NCBI GenBank assembly: GCA_015654675.1
Contig: JAATGM010000059.1
Location: 164,075 to 228,074 of the forward strand
Reading direction: 5' to 3'
DNA from: Planctomycetota bacterium
GTDB lineage: Bacteria > Planctomycetota > Phycisphaerae > UBA1845 > UTPLA1
Length of the DNA stretch: 64,000 nucleotides
The first letter of the stretch is position 1, and the number at the start of each line of letters is the position of its first letter. The translations under genes and the position numbers were made by a program. Shown here piece by piece: positions 42,573 through 52,164 of the stretch. The notes beneath the pieces were generated by a model. That model saw only the letters and a program-made list of their open reading frames with translations, did no database searches and had not been told where the DNA came from.

Positions 42573-43016
42573 CTATTCGCCGTCCATCGGCGCGACGATC
42601 TCGCTCACGCGCACGCAAAAGCTGTCGTTCAAAACCAGCACTTCGCCGCGCGCCACCAGCCGGTCATTGACGAACACATCCACCGGATCGCCCGCCAGCT
42701 TGTCCAATTCCACCACCGAGCCCTCGCCCAGCTTCAGCACGTCCTCGACCAGCATCTCCGTCCGACCCAGCTCAATCGAGACGTTCAGCTCGACATCATT
42801 CAGCATCGAGACCGGGTCCGACGCACCCGCCGAATTGCCAGCCGCGCCAACTCCCAGATTGGGCAGATTGAGCGGCGTCGCCTCGGCCGCAGCGACCGTC
42901 GACCCAGTCGCGCTACCGCCCGACGTCTCGACCGTCGCGGTCGATGTCGCGGACTGCTCCGCCCCCGTGGCAGCGGTGGGTGTCGGTGTCTGAACTTCCG
43001 GCGTGTTCTCGGGCAT
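42573..43016 (-). CDS. fliN: Flagellar motor switch protein FliN
   Basis: A 147-residue C-ring protein. A Ser/Thr/Ala-rich N-terminal half (about 1-65) is followed by the SpoA domain, with [45 protein letters not shown] and [22 protein letters not shown] (the standard FliN core in short segments). FliN normally joins FliM and FliG in the switch; fliM is not adjacent, which is unusual. It lies 18 bases after fliL. Confidence 0.93.
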   Translation of the reverse strand: MPENTPEVQTPTPTAATGAEQSATSTATVETSGGSATGSTVAAAEATPLNLPNLGVGAAGNSAGASDPVSMLNDVELNVSIELGRTEMLVEDVLKLGEGSVVELDKLAGDPVDVFVNDRLVARGEVLVLNDSFCVRVSEIVAPMDGE

Positions 43017-43034
43017 CCATGCCTCGATCGCTGA

Positions 43035-43592
43035 TTAGAATCCGGTCGGATACGGCGTGCATTCCGGAATGAGAATCTCCGAAACGCCGCTCTCGTCGTT
43101 GGTCAACCGACCCAGTTCAAACTGAATCTGCCGCCGAAGCGTCTCCAGCCCGTCCTCCGACAAATGCGAAGGGTCGGCGCTGCGAACAATCCGTGCGACG
43201 CTGTCCTCAACCGTCGCCCGCTTTTTCTCCAAAGTCTTCTTGATCGCTTCCGCCTTGTCCGCCGGAACTCGAACAAATACCTTCAAGCTATAAAGCACCG
43301 GCCGACCCGACTTGACGTTCAACGCCCGAAGCTGGACGACCTGGATTTCCTCATCCTCAATGACCGGCTTCGAAGTCGGCTCCCCATGCTCCGCCGCTTC
43401 GGCATGTCCCGGCTTGCCCCCCAGGAACTTCATCGCACCGAACAGGGCAATCCCTTCGACCACCATCACCACGGCGACAATGACCGCCGTCCCCATCTTT
43501 TTCTTCTTCTTGAGATCGGGCGCTGCCGGCGCTGCACTCGCGCCGGCGGCAGTTCCTGCTGGGGCCTCGGTTTTCGGTTTTGCGTCTGCCAT
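43035..43592 (-). CDS. fliL: Flagellar stator-associated protein FliL
   Basis: A 185-residue protein with a Lys/Ala-rich cytoplasmic lead, a single membrane helix (about residues 34-53, AVIVAVVMVVEGIALFGAM) and a periplasmic FliL domain ending with an LxxLRxxxxFELGRL-type segment and the C-terminal EILIPECTPYPTGF. FliL supports stator function at the motor. No motA or motB lies next to it in this window. Confidence 0.85.
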   Translation of the reverse strand: MADAKPKTEAPAGTAAGASAAPAAPDLKKKKKMGTAVIVAVVMVVEGIALFGAMKFLGGKPGHAEAAEHGEPTSKPVIEDEEIQVVQLRALNVKSGRPVLYSLKVFVRVPADKAEAIKKTLEKKRATVEDSVARIVRSADPSHLSEDGLETLRRQIQFELGRLTNDESGVSEILIPECTPYPTGF

Positions 43593-43748
43593 GCGGTCTA
43601 CTTGCTCGCGCCTTAGCGTCTAACAAACGTATCGATAGTCCTTTATCGGTCACGCCCGAACGCTGCTGCACTGCCCAAACGGCTACGCGCCGATTCGGCC
43701 GTTATTGCCGAACCGACGCGCAGATTTTGCATGCCAACCGCGTTACCA

Positions 43749-45431
43749 CTATCGCCGCGCGATCATCATCAACTCCTGAAGCAGCTGATCCGAGGTCGAA
43801 ATCACCCGGCTGTTCGCCGAAAAGCTCGTCGACGCCGTGATCATATTGATGAACTCGCGCGACAGATCGACGTTGCTGAGCTCGAGCGCCCCGCCCAGGA
43901 TTCGCCCGGCCCCGAGCTGCAGCGGAGCTGTGATCTGGGCATCGCCGCTATTCGCCCCGCTGAAGAAGATGTTGTTACCGCGGGCCACCAGTCCCGCCGG
44001 ATTCGAAAACGTCGCCATCGCGATCTGGCCGACCGATTGCGTTAATCCGTTCGAAAATGTCCCCGTGATGATCCCGTCGCCGCCGATCGAGTAATCCACC
44101 AACGTCCCGGTCGCGAACCCGTCCTGGAACGTCATCACCATCGACGACGAGTCATTCGCAAGCCCGTTCAGCCGCGTCAGATCGAGATCGACCGGCATCG
44201 GGTCATTCGCGCCTGTCCCAGCCCGATTGAGCAGAATCGCGTTGCTCAGCGGCAGCACCGGCCGGCCATTCCCGTCAAACGTCACCGTCGACTGGCCGAC
44301 GTTCAGGTTCATCCCCGTGCTGTCCGCCGAGTTCGTGTAGAACCGCCACGTCGAAGAATTTGTCGTTCGCGACTCCAGCACGCCCACCACGTCCACCGAG
44401 ACCGGCGATCCCAGCGAGTCATACACCGTGAACGAAGTATGTACGCTTTCCCCGTTCGCCGGCTGCGTGGAAGTGAAGCTAAAGGGATTCGGGGTGCCGG
44501 AGTTGTTGCTCAGAATCGCGCCCGGCGCCAGCTCCAGCCCGTTTTCGGTGCCCACATTGCCCTGCACCGTGATCATTCCACCGCTTACTGTCACGCCCGG
44601 CGTCCCACCCACGCCCGAGTCGGTGTTGATTCCCATCCGCTGCTGCAGCCATGCCGTGTAATCGGCCACCGTCGTCGTGGCCCCAACCGTGAATGTGCTC
44701 TCCGGTAGATTCCGTCCCCCCTGCTTGGCCGACTTGAGCGTCAGCACGTCGCCGCTCGCAATCAGCGGCGTCGCCAGCGACCCGGGTGTGCGCAGGTCTG
44801 TGAGCAACGTCGCCCCCGTGATCGGCGTCCCGGTCGTATCATCGAACGCCTGCGATTGCAGGATCGACCCCTGTGTCGCCACCGTGCCCGCCGAGTTCAA
44901 CGTCCCGTCGAATTGCGCCTTGGTCGACGCCTTCGCGGTAGTCAGCGTCCCGATTGGAATCGAGATATCTGTAATATTTCCCGGAATGATGTTGAAGTTC
45001 GAATCCACCCCATAACCCGCCACGAAGAATCCATTCTTCGAGACCAGCTTCTTCTCCGCGTTCAGGACGAACGCCCCGTCGCGCGAGAACACTCGCTCGT
45101 TCTCCGGCGTCCGCAGAACGAAGAACCCGTTCCCTTCGATCGCCAGGTCCGAGGGAACACCCGTGGTCTCAATCGACCCCGGTGTGAAGTTTCGCTGGAT
45201 CGACGCCGTCATCGTTCCCAGGCCGGCCTGCAAAGGGTTCGTTCCACCGACCGTGTCGCTCGGCTTGGTTCCGCCGTTCATCGTCTGCGAGAACAGCGTC
45301 TGAAACATCGCCCGCGACGACTTGAAGCCCGTCGTGTTCACATTCGCGATGTTGTCGCCGATCACGTCCAGCCGCGTCTGGCTCGCATTAAGCCCGGAAA
45401 GTCCCGTGAAGAGAGCTGATGTCAAACCCAT
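43749..45431 (-). CDS. flgE: Flagellar hook protein FlgE
   Basis: A 560-residue hook subunit. The N-terminal rod-type motif (LFTGLSGLNASQTRLDVIGD then NIANVNTTGFKSSR) and the C-terminal LSREFINMITASTSFSANSRVI are the characteristic coiled-coil ends, with a large beta-rich middle. The length exceeds E. coli FlgE (about 400), which reflects extra central domains. It follows flgD by 1 base and is followed by a 156-base gap before fliL. Confidence 0.93.
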   Translation of the reverse strand: MGLTSALFTGLSGLNASQTRLDVIGDNIANVNTTGFKSSRAMFQTLFSQTMNGGTKPSDTVGGTNPLQAGLGTMTASIQRNFTPGSIETTGVPSDLAIEGNGFFVLRTPENERVFSRDGAFVLNAEKKLVSKNGFFVAGYGVDSNFNIIPGNITDISIPIGTLTTAKASTKAQFDGTLNSAGTVATQGSILQSQAFDDTTGTPITGATLLTDLRTPGSLATPLIASGDVLTLKSAKQGGRNLPESTFTVGATTTVADYTAWLQQRMGINTDSGVGGTPGVTVSGGMITVQGNVGTENGLELAPGAILSNNSGTPNPFSFTSTQPANGESVHTSFTVYDSLGSPVSVDVVGVLESRTTNSSTWRFYTNSADSTGMNLNVGQSTVTFDGNGRPVLPLSNAILLNRAGTGANDPMPVDLDLTRLNGLANDSSSMVMTFQDGFATGTLVDYSIGGDGIITGTFSNGLTQSVGQIAMATFSNPAGLVARGNNIFFSGANSGDAQITAPLQLGAGRILGGALELSNVDLSREFINMITASTSFSANSRVISTSDQLLQELMMIARR

Positions 45432-45432
45432 T

Positions 45433-46014
45433 TCAGTTCACCGCCTTTGGATAAGCCGAGCCCATGAGCCCCTGTAGCAGCGGCAGCCCCGCCTTCATCT
45501 TGCTCTGCGCCGCCGCAGCAGCCGCGGCAGCCGCCGGATCCGCGCCGGCCGCGAGTCCGCTCTTCTGCGCACCTTGCAAATTGTCCACCAGCGTCACCGC
45601 CTGTACGCGTTCGGCCGGCAGCCGCTGACCATTGTGCAGCTCCAGCGTCGCCTGCCCGTCGGATGCGTAGCTCACCGCCACGACCACGCCCTCAATCGGC
45701 GTCGAGTCCCCGCCCGCCGTGTCCGGTGTCCCCGTGACGTATTTGCCGATCAGCGCCGAAGTCGATCCCAGCCGCTGATCCGTCGACATTCCGCCCAGCG
45801 TCTTGGTGAGCTGGTCCGACGACTCAAGCTGCTTGATCATCGAGACCTGCTGCAGAATCGCCTGGTTATCCGCCGGCTTCATCGGGTCCTGCGACTGAAG
45901 CTGCGTAATCAGTAGCTTGTAAAAGTCCTGCGCGTTAACTGAGTTCTTCCCGGTCGTCCCGCTCGACGACGAGTTCGACGGATTGAATACCGGCGATGCG
46001 CCGTTGATCTCCAT
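45433..46014 (-). CDS. flgD: Flagellar hook-cap protein FlgD
   Basis: A 193-residue hook-assembly cap. The conserved N-terminal segment DFYKLLITQLQSQDPMKPAD is present (about residues 30-49), followed by Q-L-E-S-S-D-Q-L and a beta-rich tail with GVVVAVSYASDGQATLELHN. The run of alanines near residue 166-173 is a simple-sequence tract. An AGGAAG ribosome site precedes it, and it abuts flgE. Confidence 0.92.
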   Translation of the reverse strand: MEINGASPVFNPSNSSSSGTTGKNSVNAQDFYKLLITQLQSQDPMKPADNQAILQQVSMIKQLESSDQLTKTLGGMSTDQRLGSTSALIGKYVTGTPDTAGGDSTPIEGVVVAVSYASDGQATLELHNGQRLPAERVQAVTLVDNLQGAQKSGLAAGADPAAAAAAAAAQSKMKAGLPLLQGLMGSAYPKAVN

Positions 46015-46057
46015 GTTCGCTTCCTGCTAGCCGTGCCCTTGCCGCGTCCACGCGGTG

Positions 46058-47812
46058 TCAGGCAACCAGATCGACCGACGTCTCCGACGTCGCCGCCACA
46101 TCCGCCAACCCCATCGGCCCGCCCCATCCCGAATTTGATTGTCGCGACTCGCCCCCGTACGACTGCCCAAACCCACTCGGTGTCTGCCACGATCCGCCGT
46201 CGCCCCGATTCGACGCCTGGCCCTGCGAAGACTGCCCCTGCGAGAATCCCCGCGCCGGCGATTCGCTCTGTCCCCCGGACGTATGCTCGCGCGTCGCGCC
46301 GTTTCCGGGCTCGCTGCCTGCCCGGACACGCACATCTGTTGCGTCGAGTCGAATGCCATGCTCGCTCAGCGCATCCCGCAGCTCGCCCATCCGCGACTCG
46401 ATCGCGCGGCGGACCGGCTCATTATCCGCTGCCACGCTCAACGAAAGCCCGCCATCCTCCATCCGCGCGTGAATATGCAGCCGTCCCATCTCCGGCGGAT
46501 CAAGCTGCAACGCCACCCGCCAGTTGCTCTCATTCCGCGAGCCGCTCAACACCTTCGCCAGTCGCTCAATATTCGCGTCCCCGCCTCCGGGCGAGGGCGA
46601 AGCATCTGTCGCACTCGCCTTCAATCCCGTGCCGGCCGCCCCGGCGGGCTCGCCACCCAAAACGGCTGGCCGCTCTGCCTTCTCACTACCAACTGCGGCA
46701 ACGCTGGGCGCGGAATGTGGAGCCGAATCAATCGGGACCAGGAATCGGCCAATCTCGGCCGCGGGGTTGAACGCCCCTTGCGAGTCAACCCGGCTATCCT
46801 CGATCCCCACCACCTTCATATCTGTCAGCACGTGTTTGAGCGTGTCCGGCATCGCCTCATTCGGCTTGCCCGCATGGCCCACCTTCATGCGTTCCGGCCC
46901 GCGACCCGAACTCTGCTGCCCACCCTCGACCTTTCCGCGTACCGGCGGCTGGTCCGACGAATCGCCGGCGGTCCGATCGCCGTTGTCACTCGTCAATTCC
47001 GGTTTCGCATCGGAGACCGTCGTCTCCGCGCGACTCACAACTCGCGCCGGCTTCTCCGCATGCGGGCTCTCCGCCGGCTTTTCGGCCTTCACCGGCGTCT
47101 CTGGCTTCTCCGCATGAGTCGTCTGTTCCGGCTTCGGTGTCGTCGCGGGCTCCTTCGGCTGTGGCTTCGACTGATCCACTGGCGCCGGCGCCTCGCCATC
47201 CGGCTGCGCCTGCACCGGCTCCTTCACCGTCTGAATAGGGACATCAATCTTTTTGATGTTGGGATTTCCGCCCGGCCCTCCCGTGCAGATCGGCGGCTCC
47301 TTCGGCGTCACCGGATCGTTGGTGTTCGTCGCGGCCCCCGGCCCCGGCCGCAGCGGACCCGGCCCCCACTGAGCTCCCGCCTTCAACTTCGGAGTGATGT
47401 CCGGCCCATCGGTCTGCGGCTGCTGCTGAATTGGTCCGCCAACCGGCCTCTCAATCGGGGGCGGCGTCTGCGGCGCTAAGCACACCGGAATCGGCAGCGG
47501 AACCCCCGCCGCCCCAGCCCCCTCAGTCCCGTCCACCACCGGCGTCTCGTCCGCGTCTCCTTCGGGCTGCACCGGCTGCTGGTCCGAGTTAGTCGGAGCA
47601 GTCTTCGATTGCGCCGAATCCCCGGCTTCCGGCTTCTCGGATCGCTCGGGCTTCCGCTCGCTCCGCGAAGGCGTCGCCGTTGCCGCCGCGCTCGCGTTGC
47701 TCAGATAATCGTCAAACGATGCCCCATCCGATGGCGTGTTGCGTGAATATTGTTCGGCGCGTCGGCTGCGTTCCCCCGCCTGCGGCGGAAGAGAGTTCGG
47801 AATGCTTGGCAT
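46058..47812 (-). CDS. fliK: Flagellar hook-length control protein FliK
   Basis: A 584-residue hook-length ruler. The long N-terminal part is Pro/Glu/Thr/Lys-rich and low-complexity, with repeated 'AEKPxxPxKAEKP' patterns (about residues 230-260). The C-terminal substrate-switch domain starts around residue 420: WRVALQLDPPEMGRLHIHAR, then GLSLSVAADNEPVRRAIESR, matching Flg_hook. The tail is Gly/Ser/Gln-rich. It lies between flgD and the MotE-like gene. Confidence 0.88.
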   Translation of the reverse strand: MPSIPNSLPPQAGERSRRAEQYSRNTPSDGASFDDYLSNASAAATATPSRSERKPERSEKPEAGDSAQSKTAPTNSDQQPVQPEGDADETPVVDGTEGAGAAGVPLPIPVCLAPQTPPPIERPVGGPIQQQPQTDGPDITPKLKAGAQWGPGPLRPGPGAATNTNDPVTPKEPPICTGGPGGNPNIKKIDVPIQTVKEPVQAQPDGEAPAPVDQSKPQPKEPATTPKPEQTTHAEKPETPVKAEKPAESPHAEKPARVVSRAETTVSDAKPELTSDNGDRTAGDSSDQPPVRGKVEGGQQSSGRGPERMKVGHAGKPNEAMPDTLKHVLTDMKVVGIEDSRVDSQGAFNPAAEIGRFLVPIDSAPHSAPSVAAVGSEKAERPAVLGGEPAGAAGTGLKASATDASPSPGGGDANIERLAKVLSGSRNESNWRVALQLDPPEMGRLHIHARMEDGGLSLSVAADNEPVRRAIESRMGELRDALSEHGIRLDATDVRVRAGSEPGNGATREHTSGGQSESPARGFSQGQSSQGQASNRGDGGSWQTPSGFGQSYGGESRQSNSGWGGPMGLADVAATSETSVDLVA

Positions 47813-47829
47813 GAGTCGCGCAACTTTCG

Positions 47830-48465
47830 TTACTGCGCACCCGACGCCAGGACCTCCGCCTGATCATGGTTGCGTTGTCTCAGTTGTTCTAGAATTCGCC
47901 CCATCCAGAGGCGATCTTCCTGCGACTTGCAGGCGTCGATGATCTTTCGACCAACCCGGGGCTCCAGCGCAACAAGGATCTCAACCACGTCGGCATCTTT
48001 CTTCATACGAAGGAAGTCTTTTGCCGACTTCGCCTTGATGCTCGACAAGTACTCCAGCTCCCGCGCATAACCCTCGCCCCCGTCCGGCTTTTCGCGCCGC
48101 GCCACCATGGCCGCGGCGTCCTTCTTTTCCTGCTCGTACTGTTCCCGGTCCCGCAGAAGTTGCAGCTGCGCCGCCCGAATCATTTCCCACTGATGCCGAA
48201 CGTCGCCTTCGCGCTGTGCCAGTTCAGCCCGAAGCACATCTACGCCAACTTCCTCGGCCGGCTGGCTGGCCGCCACTTCGGTCAATTCGCCGCCCGCACT
48301 CGCCGGTTGCGAAGCCGCCGCGACGCTCGGCCCAATCCCGCGCAGCGCCCCGAACGCCGCCTTCAAGCGTTCCCCCGCAAACATCCCGGAATAGGCCGCA
48401 TAGCCGATGGCTCCCAGCCCATTCAGCCCCAGCACAATCACGACAATCTTCGACCATCGGTTCAT
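47830..48465 (-). CDS. MotE-like flagellar protein (unknown exact role)
   Basis: A 211-residue protein with an N-terminal membrane helix (about 7-28), a low-complexity Ala/Gln region, a coiled coil (about 80-125) and a C-terminal helical domain (SSIKAKSAKDFLRMKKDADVV, then ALEPRVGRKIIDACKS) resembling the MgtE-N/MotE fold in which a conserved Lys-Pro/Asp helical repeat occurs. MotE supports MotC stators in some bacteria. It lies between fliJ and fliK, where such genes often sit, and its start overlaps the fliJ stop. Confidence 0.65.
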   Translation of the reverse strand: MNRWSKIVVIVLGLNGLGAIGYAAYSGMFAGERLKAAFGALRGIGPSVAAASQPASAGGELTEVAASQPAEEVGVDVLRAELAQREGDVRHQWEMIRAAQLQLLRDREQYEQEKKDAAAMVARREKPDGGEGYARELEYLSSIKAKSAKDFLRMKKDADVVEILVALEPRVGRKIIDACKSQEDRLWMGRILEQLRQRNHDQAEVLASGAQ

Positions 48466-48932
48466 GGCTCAAGCTCCGCCGCACTCGCACTCCGCACGAA
48501 TTGGCCGGACGCGGTCTCATCCAGGAATCGATCCTCCGCCCGATTCATCCGCATTCGGTATTCCGCCAAACGCCGCTCGCGCAGCTTCTCCAGAATCTTC
48601 CGTTGCTTCGCCGCGTCGGCCAGCGCCTCCCGCTCAATCAAAAGCTGTTTCTCGTGCGCCGCAATCTGTGCCCCCATCGCCCACCGATCCCGCTGCAATC
48701 TCCCGATCCATCCTCGCGACGCCATCACTTCATCCACCGACATCGACCCCGGCCCGCTCGCCTCGCGCAGCCGCGCCCGCTCATCCCGTTCTTGCGTCGC
48801 AATCTCCTCCATGCGTCGCTGCCCCTCCGAAATCGCCACCAGTCGCCGCGCAACGATTCGCTGCTTGGTCTTCTCCGCTTGCACCCGCAACCGCAGCAAC
48901 GGCTCCAGTCGAAACTTAAACTGCGTCGCCAT
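48462..48932 (-). CDS. fliJ: Flagellar export chaperone FliJ
   Basis: A 156-residue, almost wholly coiled-coil protein rich in Arg/Glu/Gln, beginning MATQFKFRLEPLLRLRVQAE, the typical FliJ start. FliJ links the FliI ATPase ring to FlhA. It follows fliI by 3 bases and overlaps the next gene by 4. Confidence 0.87.
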   Translation of the reverse strand: MATQFKFRLEPLLRLRVQAEKTKQRIVARRLVAISEGQRRMEEIATQERDERARLREASGPGSMSVDEVMASRGWIGRLQRDRWAMGAQIAAHEKQLLIEREALADAAKQRKILEKLRERRLAEYRMRMNRAEDRFLDETASGQFVRSASAAELEP

Positions 48933-48935
48933 CTA

Positions 48936-50327
48936 TCACCGCTTCGCAGTTGCCGGCCGCGCCGTCGTCGCCGGGCTGCCCATCGTCGGCGCCCGTTTTT
49001 GCGCCGCCTCACGCTTTGCAATCTCTGCCGCCAACCCGATCAGCATGCCGCGCGATTGTTCAAACGACGACGCCTCTGTGATCGGCTGCCGCAGAAACGC
49101 CTCGATCGCCGGCCGCATCTGAATCGTCAGGTCAAACTCCGCATTGCTCCCTGATGCGTACGCCCCGATGCTCACGAGGTCTTCAATTTCGCTCCATGTC
49201 GCCAGCAGCCGCCGCACCCGCTGCGCCGCCGCCGCATGCTCCGGGTTCACGACATCGATCATCACGCGACTGACGCTCTCTAGTACATCTACCGCCGGAT
49301 ACTGCCCGCGCGATGCAATTCGCCGCGACAGCCACACATGTCCATCCAGAATCCCGCGCGCCGCATCCGCGATCGGCTCTGTCAGGTCGTCCCCCTCGAC
49401 AAGCACGGTATAGAGCCCGGTGATCGACCCATTCTGCGTCCGCCCGGCTCGCTCCAGCGCTGCCGGCAACAGTGAAAACACGCTCGGCGGATATCCCTTC
49501 GTCGCCGGCGGCTCCCCCGCCGCCAGCCCAATCTGCCGCTGCGCCATCGCCGTCCGCGTAATCGAGTCAGCCAGCAGCAACACATTCGCCCCGCGATCCC
49601 GAAAGTATTCTGCGATCGCCGTCGCCGTGAAGATCGCCCGCGCCCGCAGCACCGGCGACTCGTCCGACGTGCTCACCACGATCACTGACTTCCGCAGGCC
49701 CGCCGGCCCCAGATCATTGTCGATGAACGCCCGTAACTCGCGCCCGCGCTCGCCGACCAGTGCAATCACGTTGACGTCCGCCGACGTATACCGCGCCATC
49801 ATTCCCAGCAGCACGCTCTTGCCGACGCCCGTTCCCGCGAACAATCCCATCCGCTGCCCGAGGCCAACGCTGAGCAGCGCGTTGATCGATCGAATCCCCA
49901 CCGAAAGCGGCGCATCGATCCCGCGTCGCTGCATGGCCGCCGGCGCCGAACGAAAAATCGGATAAGCCGCCAGCGTCGTCGGCCGCGCCCCGCCGTCAAT
50001 CGGCCGCCCGCGCGCATCCAATACCCGTCCTAGCAAATCCGGCCCAACCCCGACCTTCAAATGCGCCTTCGCCAGCCGGACGACCTGTCCGCCGGCCACA
50101 CCCAGCGGATCGGAAAGTGGCATGAGAAAGGCCACGTCGTCGCGAAATCCGATGACTTCCGCCTCAACGACCCGATCCCCGCCGATCGAAATTTCGCAAG
50201 CAGCCCCCACCGCCGCCGGCAACCCCGCCGCCGTGATCGTCAATCCCGAGACCGCCTTCACCCGCCCGCTGACCCCGACCGGCGCGGCCCGAGCAATCGT
50301 ATCAAGCTGCTCGGCAACCCTGCTCAC
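48936..50327 (-). CDS. fliI: Flagellum-specific ATPase FliI
   Basis: A 463-residue F1-like ATPase that energises export. Walker A is AGTGVGKS (164-171), the arginine-glutamate motif follows as VGERGRE, and the Walker B strand is VLLLADSITR. The FliI N-terminal domain (GRVKAVSGLTI) and helical C-terminus complete the protein. It overlaps fliH by 4 bases and leads directly into fliJ. Confidence 0.95.
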   Translation of the reverse strand: MSRVAEQLDTIARAAPVGVSGRVKAVSGLTITAAGLPAAVGAACEISIGGDRVVEAEVIGFRDDVAFLMPLSDPLGVAGGQVVRLAKAHLKVGVGPDLLGRVLDARGRPIDGGARPTTLAAYPIFRSAPAAMQRRGIDAPLSVGIRSINALLSVGLGQRMGLFAGTGVGKSVLLGMMARYTSADVNVIALVGERGRELRAFIDNDLGPAGLRKSVIVVSTSDESPVLRARAIFTATAIAEYFRDRGANVLLLADSITRTAMAQRQIGLAAGEPPATKGYPPSVFSLLPAALERAGRTQNGSITGLYTVLVEGDDLTEPIADAARGILDGHVWLSRRIASRGQYPAVDVLESVSRVMIDVVNPEHAAAAQRVRRLLATWSEIEDLVSIGAYASGSNAEFDLTIQMRPAIEAFLRQPITEASSFEQSRGMLIGLAAEIAKREAAQKRAPTMGSPATTARPATAKR

Positions 50328-51109
50328 CGAGATCCATCGCCCCCGCGCGACGCCTCCGACGCCCCGCTTACCTCTGCCAGCCGCTCGCGCCAGTTCTCGA
50401 TCAACTCGTCAGCGATCACCGCGAACTGCGTCTCCAGCCGCGCGTCAGCCATTCCGCTCGCCGACTCCACCATCGCCCCGCCCGCACCGACCAGCGCATC
50501 CCCCTGTATCTCCATTTCGCGCCCCGCGATCATCGAAGCCAGCGACGGGCAATAGGCCTGCACCAACTCCAGATCGCTCGGATTCACTCGTAGCGTCACA
50601 CGGTTGCCACCGCGCACTGTCTCCAGCGCCGTCCGCGCCGACTGACACGCCGTTTGCGGATCGATTCGCGCCGCGCTTCCCGACATCCGTTTCGCAATCG
50701 CCAGCGCCACCACCAACACATCCTGCGCCGATTCTTCAAACAACTGCTCGCGCCTCGCCGCAAACTCACCAACCAGATTCTTCATCGCCGTCAGCAGCGG
50801 CTCCGCGCTCTTCTCAAACTTCTCGCGCGACTCCGCCAGCCCCTGTTTCCGCCCCACCTCGAGCCCTTCCGCTCGCCCCAGCTCAACGCCCTCGCGCCGG
50901 CCATCCTGCACAGCCGTGGCCCGCGCCGCCTGCGCCGCCATCAACTCCGCGCTCGTCCGCTGCCGCGCCTCCGTGACAATCCGAAGCGCCTCTGTGTGCG
51001 CCGCCACCACCACGCCGCGCGCCTCCGCCTCAATGTCGCGCAATTCGATCCGCAGCCCCGGCAGCGCCGACTGCCGGTCCGCACTCGGCTTGATCACCAC
51101 CGCCCTCAT
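50324..51109 (-). CDS. fliH: Flagellar export regulator FliH
   Basis: A 261-residue protein with a long coiled coil in its first half (EARGVVVAAHTEALRIVTEA, then GRREGVELGRAEGLEVGRKQ-type Gly-rich heptads) followed by a C-terminal FliH/V-ATPase E-like domain (NRVTLRVNPSDLELVQAYCP). FliH forms a stalk that docks and regulates FliI. Both ends overlap their neighbours by 4 bases (fliG and fliI), consistent with coupling. Confidence 0.85.
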   Translation of the reverse strand: MRAVVIKPSADRQSALPGLRIELRDIEAEARGVVVAAHTEALRIVTEARQRTSAELMAAQAARATAVQDGRREGVELGRAEGLEVGRKQGLAESREKFEKSAEPLLTAMKNLVGEFAARREQLFEESAQDVLVVALAIAKRMSGSAARIDPQTACQSARTALETVRGGNRVTLRVNPSDLELVQAYCPSLASMIAGREMEIQGDALVGAGGAMVESASGMADARLETQFAVIADELIENWRERLAEVSGASEASRGGDGSR

Positions 51110-52149
51110 ACGACCATGTCCTTCTCGCCCCGTCCGGCGATCACGATGTCACCGGAGTCCTCAAGCCGCCGCACAACATCCACGATCCGCCGCTGCGCCG
51201 ATTCCACGTCGCTCAGCCGTACCGGCCCCATGTACTCGATCTCTTCCTTCAAGAGCTGCGCCGCCCGCTCCGACATGTTCTTGAAAATCTTCCCCTTCAA
51301 GTCGTCGCTTGCCGTCCGCAATGCCAGCGAGAGGTCCGCCGACTCGACCTCCTTCAGCATCGACTGCACGCCCTTGTCGTTCACCATTAGTATGTCTTCG
51401 AACACGAACATCAATCGCCGGATCTGCTCCACCATCTCCGGATCGCTCTCTTCGAGCGCCGTAAAGATCCCCTTCTCCGTCCCGCGATCCACCAGGTTGA
51501 GCATCCCCGCCACGCACTCGACCCCGCCCGCCTTCTGCATTCGCTCGGTCATGATGCCCGCCAGCCGGCTCTCCAACCCGCGCTCGATCTCCTTCAGAAC
51601 CTCGGGGCTCGTCTGCTCCATCGCCGCGATCCGCTTAACAACCTCCACCTGCCGCGCCTGCGGCAGGCCGATCAAGATCGCGCTCGCCTTCTCCGGCGGC
51701 AAATGCGAAACGATCAGCGCGATCGTCTGCGGATGCTCCTCCTGGATGAACATCAACAGGTTCTCGCTCTCCGCCTTCTGCAAAAAGCTGAACGGCTTCT
51801 CAAACATCATCCGCTCGATTTGCCGGATAACCCGCGTCGACTCTTCCTGCGACAAGCTCTTCCGCAGCAGCTCCGTCGCATACCCCACCCCGCCGTCGCG
51901 CACGTAGGATCGCGCCAGCGTCAGATTCCAGAACTCCCGCACGATCCGCTCGCGCATCTCCGGTTCAACCGGACCCAGCGTCGCGATCTCGCGCGTCACT
52001 TCCTCCACCTGGTCGCGCCGCATGGTCTTGAGAATCCGCGCCGCAAGGTCCTGCTCGATGCTCACCAGCAGGATCGCCGCTTTGCGAAGCCCGGATGTGT
52101 CCTCCCCCGCCGCTCCCGCCGGTTTCTCCGCTGTCGCTGTCGCACTCAT
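51106..52149 (-). CDS. fliG: Flagellar motor switch protein FliG
   Basis: A 347-residue C-ring protein in three domains: the N-terminal FliF-binding part (LRKAAILLVSIEQDLAARIL), the middle EHPQTIALIVSHLPPEKASA motif (about residues 131-150) and the C-terminal torque domain with MFVFEDILMVNDKGVQSMLKEV (about residues 263-285), which holds the charged helix facing the stator. The sequence and length are standard. It lies between fliF and fliH. Confidence 0.95.
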   Translation of the reverse strand: MSATATAEKPAGAAGEDTSGLRKAAILLVSIEQDLAARILKTMRRDQVEEVTREIATLGPVEPEMRERIVREFWNLTLARSYVRDGGVGYATELLRKSLSQEESTRVIRQIERMMFEKPFSFLQKAESENLLMFIQEEHPQTIALIVSHLPPEKASAILIGLPQARQVEVVKRIAAMEQTSPEVLKEIERGLESRLAGIMTERMQKAGGVECVAGMLNLVDRGTEKGIFTALEESDPEMVEQIRRLMFVFEDILMVNDKGVQSMLKEVESADLSLALRTASDDLKGKIFKNMSERAAQLLKEEIEYMGPVRLSDVESAQRRIVDVVRRLEDSGDIVIAGRGEKDMVV

Positions 52150-52164
52150 CCCAATTGCTCCAAC

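Noticed and set aside
43640..43662. Sigma-28-like -10 element (ACCGATAA, minus strand) upstream of fliL
   Set aside because: No TAAA-type -35 element lies 15 bases upstream.
43720..43737. Sigma-54-like TTGGCATG...CTGC on the minus strand upstream of fliL
   Set aside because: GG and GC are 12 bases apart rather than the required 10.
46139..47479. 446-codon plus-strand open frame
   Set aside because: Antisense to fliK; the low-complexity GC-rich DNA keeps several frames open by chance.
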